Of a stretch of DNA of 64,000 nt, positions 16,466 through 25,946 are shown one piece after another. The notes under the pieces were generated by a model. That model made no database searches and was not told the origin of the DNA. It worked only from the letters and a program-made list of their open reading frames with translations. This stretch comes from Paenibacillus sp. HB172176. Its GTDB lineage: Bacteria; Bacillota; Bacilli; Paenibacillales; Paenibacillaceae. Made by a program: the position numbers and the translations under genes. Location: the NCBI RefSeq assembly GCF_011947265.1, contig NZ_JAATHD010000001.1:504041-568040 (forward strand). Reading direction: 5' to 3'. The first letter of the stretch is position 1; each line of letters opens with the position of its first letter.

Positions 16466-19400
16466 ATGAGTAGAAAAGCTGTGTCCCGAAGTAAAACGAT
16501 TTGCGCATTGCTTTTGTCGTTTCTAATGATTTTTTCGTTAATTCTATTGCCGTCACCGGGACATGCAGATGCGTCATCCGGCATGCCTGCCCGGCAAGGA
16601 GACTATCTGAATCGAGGCCTGACAGCGGTTCTGGTCGATAACGGGGTCTTCCTAAGCTGGCGCTATCTGCATACGGATCCGGATGAAATTGCATTCAATG
16701 TCTATAAAAATGGATATAAAGTGAACGCGGCGCCGATCGGCGAGGTGACAAACTATGTGGATACGACCGGGGCCGACAGCTCCGAGTATCAGATATCAAC
16801 GATTATTGCGGGCACGGAAGTTATGCAGCCGGAGGCTGTTTCGGTGTGGCATAACGATTATTTGCCTATACCGCTGGATAAGCCAGCCGACGGAAGAACG
16901 AAGGACGGCGGCACATACTCTTACATCGCAAGCGATGCTTCCGTGGCGGACCTGGACGGCGACGGGGATTACGAAATCGTCTTTCTGTGGAATCCCAGCA
17001 ACGCGAAGGACAACTCCCAATCCGGTTATACGGGCAATGTTCTCATCGATGCGATTGAGCTGGATGGAACGAAGCTGTGGCGAATCGATCTGGGCGTCAA
17101 TATCCGTGCCGGAGCGCATTATACGCAGCTTATGGTATACGATATGGACGGCGACGGCAAAGCCGAGGTTATGGTCAAAACCGCCGATGGAACGAAGGAC
17201 GGGAAGGGCAATGTGATTGGCGATGGTTCCAAGGACTACCGCAACGAAGGCGGTTATATTCTGTCGGGACCCGAATATTTCACGCTGTTCGACGGCTTGA
17301 CAGGCGAAGCCTTATCCACTGTGGATTACGAGGTCGCCAGAGGCGACGTGAACGCTTGGGGCGATGGTTACGGCAATCGCGTGGATCGTTTCCTGGGCGC
17401 CATCGCTTATTTGGGCGGCGCAAAGCCAAGCGTTGTCATGACCCGCGGCTATTATACGCGAACCGTGCTGGCCGCTTACGACTACATTGGCGGGGAGCTC
17501 GTGAAGCGCTGGATATTCGATACGGATATAGTCGGGGAGCAGTATGAGGGACAAGGCAATCACGGACTCAGCGTACTGGATGTAGACGGGGACGGCAAAG
17601 ACGAGATTATGTTCGGCGCTTTGGCGATTAACGATGACGGAACCCTCATGTACAGCACCGGACTCGGTCACGGCGATGCCATGCATGCCGGCAAGCTTGA
17701 TCCGAACCGGGAAGGTTATCAGGTGATGAGCGTGCATGAGCATACGGACGCCGAATACGGCATCGAGATGCATGACGCCGCAACAGGAGAAATTCTGTGG
17801 GGTGAATATACGGGCATCGATACCGGACGCGGCATGTCGGCGGATATTGATCCGAATTATCCGGGATACGAATCTTGGGCCTCCACCATTGTCGATGGAC
17901 AGATGGAGCCGGTAACCCGCGTATATTCGGCTGCAGGCGATGTCATCTATGAAGGCGACGAAGCGCCGGGAAGCGCCGACTTCGCGATTTGGTGGGACGG
18001 GGACCTTCAGCGCGAGCTGTTCGACCATGAATGGGACAACAGCGCGGCAACGGGCATTCCGGTTATTTACAAGTGGGATTACGAGAACAAGAGGCTGGAC
18101 GAAATATTCAGGGCCGAAGGCGCCTTGACCAATAATCACACCAAGGGCAATCCGGCTATTCAGGCGGATATATTGGGAGACTGGCGCGAGGAGTTATTGC
18201 TGCGCAGCGAAGACAGCACGGAGTATAGATTGTACACGACGACCATTCCTACGAACTACCGGATTCCAGCCCTGATGCAGGATCCTGTATACCGTCTGGG
18301 CGTGGCGTGGCAGAATGTCGGCTACAATCAGCCGCCGCATACGAGCTTCTATATCGGCGAGGGAGCGACTGATTTCCCCAAGGCGAATCTTGCTCTTGCA
18401 GGCGGAGCCGAGGCTCCCCAGCCCGTTTATCATTTTGATTTTGGTACGGAAAACGAAGCGGGCGCGACCGGGGTGCAGGATGCAGTCTATTCGGCGGAGA
18501 CTGGCTATGGCTTCGAGACAGCAAACGGAATTACCGTTGGCACTGGAAATGTAACCTTGCCGGATAACGCCAAATTCGCCGTTGATCTGCCCAATGCGAA
18601 TTACAAGGTGACGGTGAACCTTGGCGACGACAACGCGGACACGAACGCGGGCGTTAAATCGGAGTTCGTTCAGAAGCTGGCTGCGACCCATGTCGCAAGA
18701 GGTGAGTCGCTGATCTATTCCTACGACATCGCGCTGGTGGACGGACAATTGGAATTTATTTTCTCCGGCACGGCCATCCACTTGCAGGAGCTGATCATTG
18801 AGAAATATCCGGCGAAGACGGCTGGCGCTTCTACGACGATCTATATGGCCGGCGATTCAACCATGCAGTCCTATAGCGAAATGCAGGCTCCGCAGCAAGG
18901 CTGGGGTCAGGCATTCGGCAGCTACTTCTCGAACGGCGTAGTCGTAGAGAACCATTCCATTGGCGGCAGAAGCAGCAAGTCCTTTATGGTCGACGGTCGT
19001 CTGGATACAGTGCTGCGCGAAATCAAGCCCGGAGATTTCTTCTTCATCTCCTTCGGCCACAACGATGCCAGCGCGGGAATTCCGGAGCGGTATGCCTCTC
19101 CGGAGGATTACAAAACCTATCTGGCGCGTTACGTGAACGGGGCAAGGCAGCGAGGGGCGACGCCGGTTCTGCTTACGCCGGTTGGCCGCAGAGATTTTAA
19201 TCTGATTACGCAGGAATTCAATGTCAGCTTCCCGGAATATGTAGAGGCTGCCAAGGAAGTGGCAGAAGAGCTTGATGTAGAGCTGATTGATTTGAGCGCG
19301 CTTAGCATCGCGTATTACAACCAGATCGGCATGGCGGCTACGGAAGATATTTTCCTGTATGCCTACCCGGGCGAATATCCGAAATATCCGAGAGGCGTGA

Positions 19401-22400
19401 GCGATAATACGCATTTCAACGGCTACGGCGCGCAGGTCATTGCCGGATTGGTCGCGGAAGCGGTTCAAGAGATGGGACTCAGCATCTCCCCGTTCGTTAT
19501 TGATCCTTATGAGGCTGAACCAGAGCCGGAACCGGAGAACCCCGTCTATGTGGAGGACTTCGAAGGAGATCCGAATGCCGCACAATACGCAATGGTGAAC
19601 GCGACCGGAATCGCCGGGCAGATGTCTGGCACGGTTGTGGACGATAATGGCAACAAGGTGTTGTCTGTTACCGGATCGGGGTCCGGCAATCGTTCGAAGG
19701 TGTTCCGAATCTTCGATGCGGTAGGCGGCGACATCGTTCATGTGAATTTCGACTGGCATTCGGGCAACGTTGGCGGATACCCGACTGAAGGCCATCTTTC
19801 CTTGCAAGACGCGAACGAAAATCTGATTCTTACTCTCTATACTACTAGCGGCACGAACACGCCAATCGGTTATTTCGCAGGCTATTATGCGCCGGACTAC
19901 GGCTCGAACAACACGACGATTCCGGAAGGCGGGCAAACGACGAGCATCGCCAAAAACCAATGGGTGAACGTCGACGCGACGATCAACTTTGCCGAGAAGA
20001 CAATCGATCTTACCTTGACTAGTCTGGCGGACAGCAGCGTGACGCAGACAATCGAGAACATCCCGATGAGCGCAGGAACGGCTTATGGGGATAACGTAAG
20101 AGCCATGCGCTTCCTTGGGACGAGGAAGGGCGGAGGCGCCATTCTGAATTGGACCACCATGATTGACAATGTGCAGATCGAAGGAGAGGAGCTTCCGCCT
20201 GCGACAGGGGATCAGACGGCGCTGTCCGCGCTGTATGAGGAAGTCAAAGGGCTTGATCTGTCGGGTTATACGGAAGCGTCTAAAGCTGTACTGAACCGCG
20301 CGCTAGCGGCTGCCGAAGCAATCATCGGCACGGAAGCGACGCAGGAGCAAGTCGACCATGCGTTCAACATGCTGACCGTCGCAAGGGATTCGCTGACAAG
20401 CGAGCCTGCGCAGGAGATCAGCGAATATCGCTTTGACTTTGGCTCAGGCGAAGCCGCTGAAGGATATGTCCAGGTCGGCGCGAAACACGCATATGTGGAA
20501 GGCAACGGCTACGGATTTGCCGACACGGCTCTCGTAGTGGATGCCAACCGCGAAACCGGGAATGCGCTGACGGAAGACTTCACACGCGTGAACGGGACGT
20601 CCTTCCTGGTGGAAATGGAGCCGGCCAATTATCGAGTCACGATGACGATTGGCGATTCGGCAGAATCGACCAATGCCGGGGTGAAGGTCGAGCAGATGGA
20701 CAAGGTGCCGACATCGACGGTTCCAATGGGTGAGTTTAGCGAAATCAGCTATGATATTGCGTTAATAGACGGCATATTTAATTTTGAATTTTCGGGCAAC
20801 ACGCCTAAGATCAATGCTCTGAGGATCGAACGTTTGCCAGAGAACCCGGCCGGTGATAAACCGGTAATCTACTTGGCGAGCGATTCCACGGTTGCCCATT
20901 ACGATGAAGGCTACCGTCCGCAGGCGGGATGGGGCGAGACGCTGGGCAGCTACTTCGATCAGGAACAGGTTAGCGTCGATAACCGCGCTGTAGGCGGCCT
21001 CAGCAGCAAAACCTTCCTGGTTGGCGGTTATCTGAACGATCTCTTGCTCGACATCCATGAAGGCGACTATCTGTTTATGCAGTGGTCCCACAATGATTCC
21101 ACACCGTCGCGTCCGGAACGTTATCTCACGCCGGAGCAATTCAAGGTGTACTTGGAAACGTATATTGCCGGTGCGGAACAAAGAGGAGCTTTGCCTGTTC
21201 TGGTTACACCGGTGAACAGACGCGATTTCGACGGCGACATTTTGAACAAGAGCTTCCCTGACTATGTGCAGGCCATGAAGGAAACGGCGCAGGAAACGGG
21301 TACTCTGCTGGTTGATCTGAATCAGGTCAGCTGGGAATATTTCCAGGAGCTTGGTCCGGAAGGGACCAAAGACATCTTCATGTGGGTTGACGGAAAGGAA
21401 GACAATACGCACTTGCAAATGAATGGCGCCATCAAGGTTTCCGAGATGGTGGCAAGGCTCGTGAAGGAGCTGGCTATTCCGCTTTCCTCGGCTGTCGTAG
21501 TAGAGGATACGGAAGAGCCGTCTGGAGACGCATGGGCAACGGCGACCGTCACAGGCCCCGCAACCGCGTATCCTGGCCAGGCGGTGGAACTGGGCATTGG
21601 CGTATCGCAAGTATATGAAGGCTTCGCCGCTATGGACGTTATCGTGAAGTACGATCCGGCGAAGGTTGAGTTCGAAACGGTCGAGGGGGAGAACGGCTTG
21701 GCGCAGCTCGCGGAGAACGCGATTGCGTCGGGCAATGACCATCTGCATGTCATCGCAACGGCTGTACGTCCGGCCGACGGTGAAATCCGGATTATCGCCA
21801 TCAGCGCGGGAGAGGAGAACGAGGTGACAAGCCCCTCCGAATTGTTCGTTCTGCGCGGTAGAGTGAAGAGCGCCGCGCCGTTAGGCAACGCGTCCGCTTC
21901 GTTAGTGAAGTTCGAGGTATCACGCGACGGCACAGCGGGCCTCGTGAACATTGCAGAGGCCTATCATTCGATGACGATCGGCCAGACGCCTCCGATCGAG
22001 TCGGATAAGTCCGTATTGGAGCAAGCCATCGTTTCTGCTGAGGCTCAGCTTGCCCAAGCAGTGGAAGGCGATAAAATCGGCAAATACGAGATCGGCTCGA
22101 AGGCCGAGCTGCAGGCTGCCATTGACGCGGCGAACAGCGTTCGCGGCAACAGCTATGCAACGCAGGCGCAAGTCGATGCGGCAACAAGCGCTCTGAACGC
22201 AGCCGTCCAGCAATTCCTTGCCAGGTTCATCAGCTTGGTTGGCGGTCAGACGCAGATAACGATCCGGGATCTGTCCATCATCGCCAAGTACTTCGGAGCA
22301 ACCTCCGAGGATGCGAATTGGAGCGAAATCGCGAAAGCGGATCTATTCGACGAAGGCGAAATCAATATTCGCGTGCTTGCCGCAATCGCGCAAATGATCT

Positions 22401-22426
22401 TGACGGATTGGAGCAACGAAGAGTAG
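16466..22426 (+). CDS. Secreted rhamnogalacturonan lyase (PL11) fused to two CE12 acetylesterase domains, cohesin and dockerin-like modules
   Basis: 1986 residues, ATG with GAGGAG seven bases upstream. After the signal peptide: PL11/YesW-like lyase (about 46-640, with AEVMVKTADGT and GDGKDEIMFGAL); beta module (652-782); SGNH/CE12 esterase 1 with GDST (Ser798), GHND and DNTH (Asp980/His983); a lectin-like module (1025-1242); FIVAR-like helices; second beta module (1320-1458); SGNH esterase 2 with SDST (Ser1474), SHND and DNTH (Asp1646/His1649); cohesin-like module (1688-1839); FIVAR-like (1847-1918); and a C-terminal dockerin-like pair (IRDLSIIAKYFG, INIRVLAAIAQMIL) whose calcium ligands are partly lost. 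It should cleave rhamnogalacturonan I and remove acetyl groups outside the cell. The next gene encodes a cohesin-SLH protein. Confidence 0.9.
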   Translation: MSRKAVSRSKTICALLLSFLMIFSLILLPSPGHADASSGMPARQGDYLNRGLTAVLVDNGVFLSWRYLHTDPDEIAFNVYKNGYKVNAAPIGEVTNYVDTTGADSSEYQISTIIAGTEVMQPEAVSVWHNDYLPIPLDKPADGRTKDGGTYSYIASDASVADLDGDGDYEIVFLWNPSNAKDNSQSGYTGNVLIDAIELDGTKLWRIDLGVNIRAGAHYTQLMVYDMDGDGKAEVMVKTADGTKDGKGNVIGDGSKDYRNEGGYILSGPEYFTLFDGLTGEALSTVDYEVARGDVNAWGDGYGNRVDRFLGAIAYLGGAKPSVVMTRGYYTRTVLAAYDYIGGELVKRWIFDTDIVGEQYEGQGNHGLSVLDVDGDGKDEIMFGALAINDDGTLMYSTGLGHGDAMHAGKLDPNREGYQVMSVHEHTDAEYGIEMHDAATGEILWGEYTGIDTGRGMSADIDPNYPGYESWASTIVDGQMEPVTRVYSAAGDVIYEGDEAPGSADFAIWWDGDLQRELFDHEWDNSAATGIPVIYKWDYENKRLDEIFRAEGALTNNHTKGNPAIQADILGDWREELLLRSEDSTEYRLYTTTIPTNYRIPALMQDPVYRLGVAWQNVGYNQPPHTSFYIGEGATDFPKANLALAGGAEAPQPVYHFDFGTENEAGATGVQDAVYSAETGYGFETANGITVGTGNVTLPDNAKFAVDLPNANYKVTVNLGDDNADTNAGVKSEFVQKLAATHVARGESLIYSYDIALVDGQLEFIFSGTAIHLQELIIEKYPAKTAGASTTIYMAGDSTMQSYSEMQAPQQGWGQAFGSYFSNGVVVENHSIGGRSSKSFMVDGRLDTVLREIKPGDFFFISFGHNDASAGIPERYASPEDYKTYLARYVNGARQRGATPVLLTPVGRRDFNLITQEFNVSFPEYVEAAKEVAEELDVELIDLSALSIAYYNQIGMAATEDIFLYAYPGEYPKYPRGVSDNTHFNGYGAQVIAGLVAEAVQEMGLSISPFVIDPYEAEPEPEPENPVYVEDFEGDPNAAQYAMVNATGIAGQMSGTVVDDNGNKVLSVTGSGSGNRSKVFRIFDAVGGDIVHVNFDWHSGNVGGYPTEGHLSLQDANENLILTLYTTSGTNTPIGYFAGYYAPDYGSNNTTIPEGGQTTSIAKNQWVNVDATINFAEKTIDLTLTSLADSSVTQTIENIPMSAGTAYGDNVRAMRFLGTRKGGGAILNWTTMIDNVQIEGEELPPATGDQTALSALYEEVKGLDLSGYTEASKAVLNRALAAAEAIIGTEATQEQVDHAFNMLTVARDSLTSEPAQEISEYRFDFGSGEAAEGYVQVGAKHAYVEGNGYGFADTALVVDANRETGNALTEDFTRVNGTSFLVEMEPANYRVTMTIGDSAESTNAGVKVEQMDKVPTSTVPMGEFSEISYDIALIDGIFNFEFSGNTPKINALRIERLPENPAGDKPVIYLASDSTVAHYDEGYRPQAGWGETLGSYFDQEQVSVDNRAVGGLSSKTFLVGGYLNDLLLDIHEGDYLFMQWSHNDSTPSRPERYLTPEQFKVYLETYIAGAEQRGALPVLVTPVNRRDFDGDILNKSFPDYVQAMKETAQETGTLLVDLNQVSWEYFQELGPEGTKDIFMWVDGKEDNTHLQMNGAIKVSEMVARLVKELAIPLSSAVVVEDTEEPSGDAWATATVTGPATAYPGQAVELGIGVSQVYEGFAAMDVIVKYDPAKVEFETVEGENGLAQLAENAIASGNDHLHVIATAVRPADGEIRIIAISAGEENEVTSPSELFVLRGRVKSAAPLGNASASLVKFEVSRDGTAGLVNIAEAYHSMTIGQTPPIESDKSVLEQAIVSAEAQLAQAVEGDKIGKYEIGSKAELQAAIDAANSVRGNSYATQAQVDAATSALNAAVQQFLARFISLVGGQTQITIRDLSIIAKYFGATSEDANWSEIAKADLFDEGEINIRVLAAIAQMILTDWSNEE

Positions 22427-22454
22427 TTATCTCGACATGAATAGAAGGGACGAA

Positions 22455-22478
22455 GGAAGGAGCTCAGGAGCTCCTTCC
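22455..22478 (+). terminator. Perfect 11-bp hairpin between lyase and cohesin-SLH genes
   Basis: GGAAGGAGCTC pairs with GAGCTCCTTCC across a two-base gap; TCTTCC follows instead of a clean T-run. It is likely an attenuator or weak terminator that lowers expression of the anchor protein relative to the lyase, or a message-processing site. Confidence 0.55.
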
Positions 22479-22508
22479 TCTTCCTCCATGAAAGGGAGAG
22501 ACGTAGAT

Positions 22509-23513
22509 ATGGCCTATTTGAGGGGAAAAAGGATGCTCTTCTTGACGGTACTGCTGCTATTATCGCTATGGTCTCCCGGTACGCTGCTGGCAGCCGACGA
22601 GCCGGTGTTAAGTCTGAAAGCGACAAGTGAGCAATCCAAAGTAATTATTGAAGTAAAAGGCCAACAATTGAACGACGTATACGCCTACCAGTTCAACCTC
22701 GCATACGATTCGAAGCGCATGAAGTTTATTGAAGCGGACAGTCCTGTCGCCGGCTTCACGGTAGATCCGAAGGTCACAGAAGGCGAGATTCTGTTCGCGC
22801 ATTCGAAGGTAGGCAATGTGAAAGGCATACAAGGCGATGCCGAGCTTGCAACGTTTACCTTTGAGAGAATGACGGGAAGTGAAGCTAAATTCACCTTGCA
22901 CGACATCAAATTAGTAAATTCCGAGCTGGAGATGGCAGAGTCTGATGCCAAGATTCAGGTTTCGTCCGGCTATATGTTCAAGGATATCGCCGGTCACTGG
23001 GCAGAGGCGTCCATATTGAAAGCGAGCGGCTTCGGCTGGGTCACAGGCTATAGCGACGGTACCTTCCGTCCTCAGCAGCAAGTGACGCGCGCGGAATTTG
23101 TTGCCATGCTCGTGCGCTCGCTAGAGCTTGCGATTCCGGAGGAGCCGCAATTAAACTTCGCGGATCAGGATATGATCCCGTCATGGGCAAGGGGATACAT
23201 AGCGGCGGCCGTTGACGCGAACTTGATTGAAGGGTATGCGGACGGGACCTTCCGGCAGGACAGGCTGATCTCGCGCTCTGAAATGGCAGTTCTTATCGTC
23301 AGATCCCAAGGCATAGAGCCCATTGCGGGAGATAGACCAAGCTTTGCCGATGCAGAGGATATTCCGTCGTGGGCCCAGCCATACATCGCAGCCGCGGTTG
23401 ACCGGGGCTGGATCAACGGTATTGGGAACAACTTGTTCGCCCCGCTGAAGAACGCGACCCGTGCGGAGGCTGTTTATCTAATCATTGGACTGAACGCGCA
23501 AGAGGAAGAATAA
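22509..23513 (+). CDS. Cohesin-SLH cell-surface anchoring protein
   Basis: 334 residues from ATG 22509, preceded by AAGGGAGAG; the ATG at 22437 would place a hairpin inside the coding region and lacks a ribosome site. A signal peptide (MLFLTVLLLLSLWSPGTLLAA) is followed by one cohesin-type beta sandwich (about 31-154, VYAYQFNLAYDSKRMKFIEADSP) and three SLH motifs (from about 157, 215 and 277) with GYSDGTFRP, GYADGTFRQ and TRAE. SLH domains bind pyruvylated cell-wall polymer, so this protein sits on the surface. It lies 82 bp after the dockerin-bearing lyase, so it is the obvious candidate to capture it. Whether the cohesin binds that dockerin is untested. Confidence 0.88.
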   Translation: MAYLRGKRMLFLTVLLLLSLWSPGTLLAADEPVLSLKATSEQSKVIIEVKGQQLNDVYAYQFNLAYDSKRMKFIEADSPVAGFTVDPKVTEGEILFAHSKVGNVKGIQGDAELATFTFERMTGSEAKFTLHDIKLVNSELEMAESDAKIQVSSGYMFKDIAGHWAEASILKASGFGWVTGYSDGTFRPQQQVTRAEFVAMLVRSLELAIPEEPQLNFADQDMIPSWARGYIAAAVDANLIEGYADGTFRQDRLISRSEMAVLIVRSQGIEPIAGDRPSFADAEDIPSWAQPYIAAAVDRGWINGIGNNLFAPLKNATRAEAVYLIIGLNAQEEE

Positions 23514-23638
23514 GCTTCACGGACTTTAGAGAAGCACAATTTCATTTGCATTCTTGGAATCGGGAACATTATGTCCAATCTCTCAACCTTCCTTCTTCAT
23601 AAACTATGAAATAGCTTACTATGAAGGAGTTGACTAGT

Positions 23639-24997
23639 TTGAGAAATGGAGTGCGTCTAACAGGCCGGATTATCTACCAGGGAGATCCCGGATATGAAGC
23701 GGCGCGGAAAAACTGGGATCCCCATACCGACCGCTGTCCGAAGGTATTCGTCTTTGCTCAGAACGCGAAGGATGTGTCGAATGCGGTGATATGGGCCAAG
23801 GCGAATGATGTGCCCATACGCGCAAGAAGCGGACGGCATTCACTGGAGGTGGATCTCTCACAGGTGGATGGCGGCATTGTGATCGATGTAAGCGATATGA
23901 ACAGCATCACGCTCAATAAGAAAGAAGGAACCGTTATAGCCGGTACAGGCAATACAATCGGCAGAGTCGTTCATACGCTTGCTCCGCTCGGCTATATGTT
24001 CCCGTTCGGCGACAGCCCGACGGTTGGCGTCGGAGGCATCACGCTTGGCGGCGGGATCGGGCCTCTCCAGCGCACGGTGGGCCTAGTGAGCGACAACCTG
24101 ATCGGGGTCGAGTTGGTCGACGCGAATGGAAGGGTTATTATCGCGAACGCGCGCCAGAACTCCGATCTGCTATGGGCGTCCAAGGGCGGAGGGGGAGGAA
24201 ACTTCGGCATTTATACGAGATACAAGTATAAGATTCGCCGCGCGCCCTCCAGAGCAACGGTATTTACGATTGAGTGGCCTTGGAATCAATTCGAGGAAGT
24301 GCTCAAGGCATGGCAGAGATGGGCGCCGTTTACGTCAACGAGGCTTGGCACTTATTTGGAGATTGGCCCAAGAGATGGGGGGAATGTTACGGTGCAAGGC
24401 TTGTATCTTGGCTGCCAGAGGAAGGCGGAAGAGCTGTTGCAGCCTGTAACAAGCGTGGGAACGCCTACTTCCGCGTTTATTCGGTCATTGCCTTACAGCG
24501 AAGCGGTCACCTATTTGCTTCCGCCTGATCCTGTTCTGACGCATAGATTCAGCAATCAATTCTCCAGCGCCTACGGCAATCAGCCATTCCCGGACAAGGC
24601 TATCCAGATTACTCGCAAATTTTTGGAGAAGGCGGAGGCGGGGGAATCCGGTTTCTTCTTCCTGAGCTGGGGCGGTGCCATCGAAAATGTAAAACCGACA
24701 GACTCGGCATTTTTCTGGAGAGATGCCCAGTATTATGTGGAATGGAACGCTTCTTGGCTTGACCATCGCGATGCAGAGCGCAGTATTGAACTTGTTCGCC
24801 ATACCCGCAAGAAGCTTCAGCCCTATATCTACGGATCCTATATTAACGTGCCGGATCAAGGGATCAAGAACTATGGCGAGGAATATTACGGCGCGAACTA
24901 TCCGAGATTGCGGCAGATCAAGGCGGAGGTCGATCCGCAGAATGTATTCAACTTCCCGCAGAGCATTAAGCCGGCTCGCCGCAGAGAAGATTGTTGA
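23639..24997 (+). CDS. FAD-linked oxidoreductase, berberine-bridge-enzyme type
   Basis: About 452 residues. TTG 23639 is preferred because AAGGAG (23624-23629) is nine bases upstream; the ATG at 23621 overlaps that site. The FAD_binding_4 domain shows IRARSGRHSLE, in which the His is the expected covalent flavin attachment residue, and TVGVGGITLGGGIGPLQR. The C-terminal BBE motif is YYGANYPRLRQIKAEVDPQNVFNFPQSI. Such enzymes oxidise sugars, alcohols or secondary metabolites with oxygen; with the pectin neighbours a sugar or oligosaccharide oxidase is possible. No signal peptide is visible. A terminator at 25040 separates it from the convergent gene. Confidence 0.88.
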   Translation: MRNGVRLTGRIIYQGDPGYEAARKNWDPHTDRCPKVFVFAQNAKDVSNAVIWAKANDVPIRARSGRHSLEVDLSQVDGGIVIDVSDMNSITLNKKEGTVIAGTGNTIGRVVHTLAPLGYMFPFGDSPTVGVGGITLGGGIGPLQRTVGLVSDNLIGVELVDANGRVIIANARQNSDLLWASKGGGGGNFGIYTRYKYKIRRAPSRATVFTIEWPWNQFEEVLKAWQRWAPFTSTRLGTYLEIGPRDGGNVTVQGLYLGCQRKAEELLQPVTSVGTPTSAFIRSLPYSEAVTYLLPPDPVLTHRFSNQFSSAYGNQPFPDKAIQITRKFLEKAEAGESGFFFLSWGGAIENVKPTDSAFFWRDAQYYVEWNASWLDHRDAERSIELVRHTRKKLQPYIYGSYINVPDQGIKNYGEEYYGANYPRLRQIKAEVDPQNVFNFPQSIKPARRREDC

Positions 24998-25039
24998 GGA
25001 AACAAGGGGAAGAGAGCTTGCGCTAAAAAGATGAGAACG

Positions 25040-25077
25040 AACAAACGCTTCGCCCAATGGTCGGGGAAGCGTTTGTT
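25040..25077. terminator. Bidirectional terminator
   Basis: AACAAACGCTTC (25040-25051) pairs with GAAGCGTTTGTT (25066-25077); TCTGTATTTT follows on the plus strand. It separates the convergent oxidase and LamG genes. Confidence 0.85.
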
Positions 25078-25109
25078 TCTGTATTTTCGCCGTTGGACGT
25101 TCGGCAATT

Positions 25110-25871
25110 CTAATCGGCAAGGAAGGTCATCCGCGCGATTTCTTCCTCCGTCAACGCTGTATTGAATACGGCAAGCCCGCCTAGCAAGCCGGTATAGAAG
25201 TTGCCCATGCTGCCGGAATGGCTGACTGCGCCGACGGTGAATTCCGCTCCGTCGCTTCCTCCGTCATAAAGGCCTTGATCATAGAGATATGGATTGAAGC
25301 CGTCCCGCTTGTCAAGCTGACCGTCGAGATAAACTCGCGCGTACTCCCCGTCGTAAGTGAAGGCAACGGCATGCCATTCTTCTTTGGAGACGGGAGTAGC
25401 TCCTATAGCGGAGGTCATGCAGTATTTGCGCCCCGGCGTAGGGCCGCCGACAGAGGATACATGCCCGCAGACCTGATCCTCGCTTTCCCAAATTCGCAAA
25501 TTTAGGAACAGGCAGTACTGCCTTTTTCGCTCCGTTTCATTCCACATGCCCGCAATGGCCTGACAGCCGTGATTTTCAATATTTTCACGCTTTATCCAAG
25601 CGATAATGGTTAATCGGGCATCCTTGCCGTGAAAATCCAATTCGGGACATTCCGCGCGCGGGAGCCTCCACCATTGACCCTGCTTGACTTTCGCCGCGTA
25701 TTTGCCGAAAAGTCCGTCTTCGACGCGTGCGATCGGTCCCGCTTGCTCGGTCAGCTTGCAGGCATGCGCTCCCTTGGCTATCGAGTCCGTCCCAGCTTGC
25801 TCCTGAAAGTCCCAGAAGGCAAGCAGAGAAGGTTGGTTCAATATGACTGCTGTTTTTTGTTGCTCCGGCAT
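25110..25871 (-). CDS. LamG/concanavalin-like domain protein without signal peptide
   Basis: 253 residues forming essentially one LamG jelly-roll domain: LLAFWDFQEQAG near the N-terminus, LTIIAWIKREN, EEWHAVAFTYDGEYARVYLDGQLD, and GLLGGLAVFNTALTEEEIARM at the end. This fold usually binds glycans outside the cell, yet there is no signal peptide or membrane segment, and several cysteines are present. The start is ATG 25871 with a weak GGAG upstream. It stands alone between the oxidase and the lipoylation gene. Function is unknown; an intracellular sugar-binding or glycosidase-like role is possible. Confidence 0.75.
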   Translation of the reverse strand: MPEQQKTAVILNQPSLLAFWDFQEQAGTDSIAKGAHACKLTEQAGPIARVEDGLFGKYAAKVKQGQWWRLPRAECPELDFHGKDARLTIIAWIKRENIENHGCQAIAGMWNETERKRQYCLFLNLRIWESEDQVCGHVSSVGGPTPGRKYCMTSAIGATPVSKEEWHAVAFTYDGEYARVYLDGQLDKRDGFNPYLYDQGLYDGGSDGAEFTVGAVSHSGSMGNFYTGLLGGLAVFNTALTEEEIARMTFLAD

Positions 25872-25946
25872 CTTCTCTCACTCCGCTCTATGCATTGGTA
25901 TACTTTCAATGATAGTACAGAGTCGGGAGGATATCGATTGACAAAA

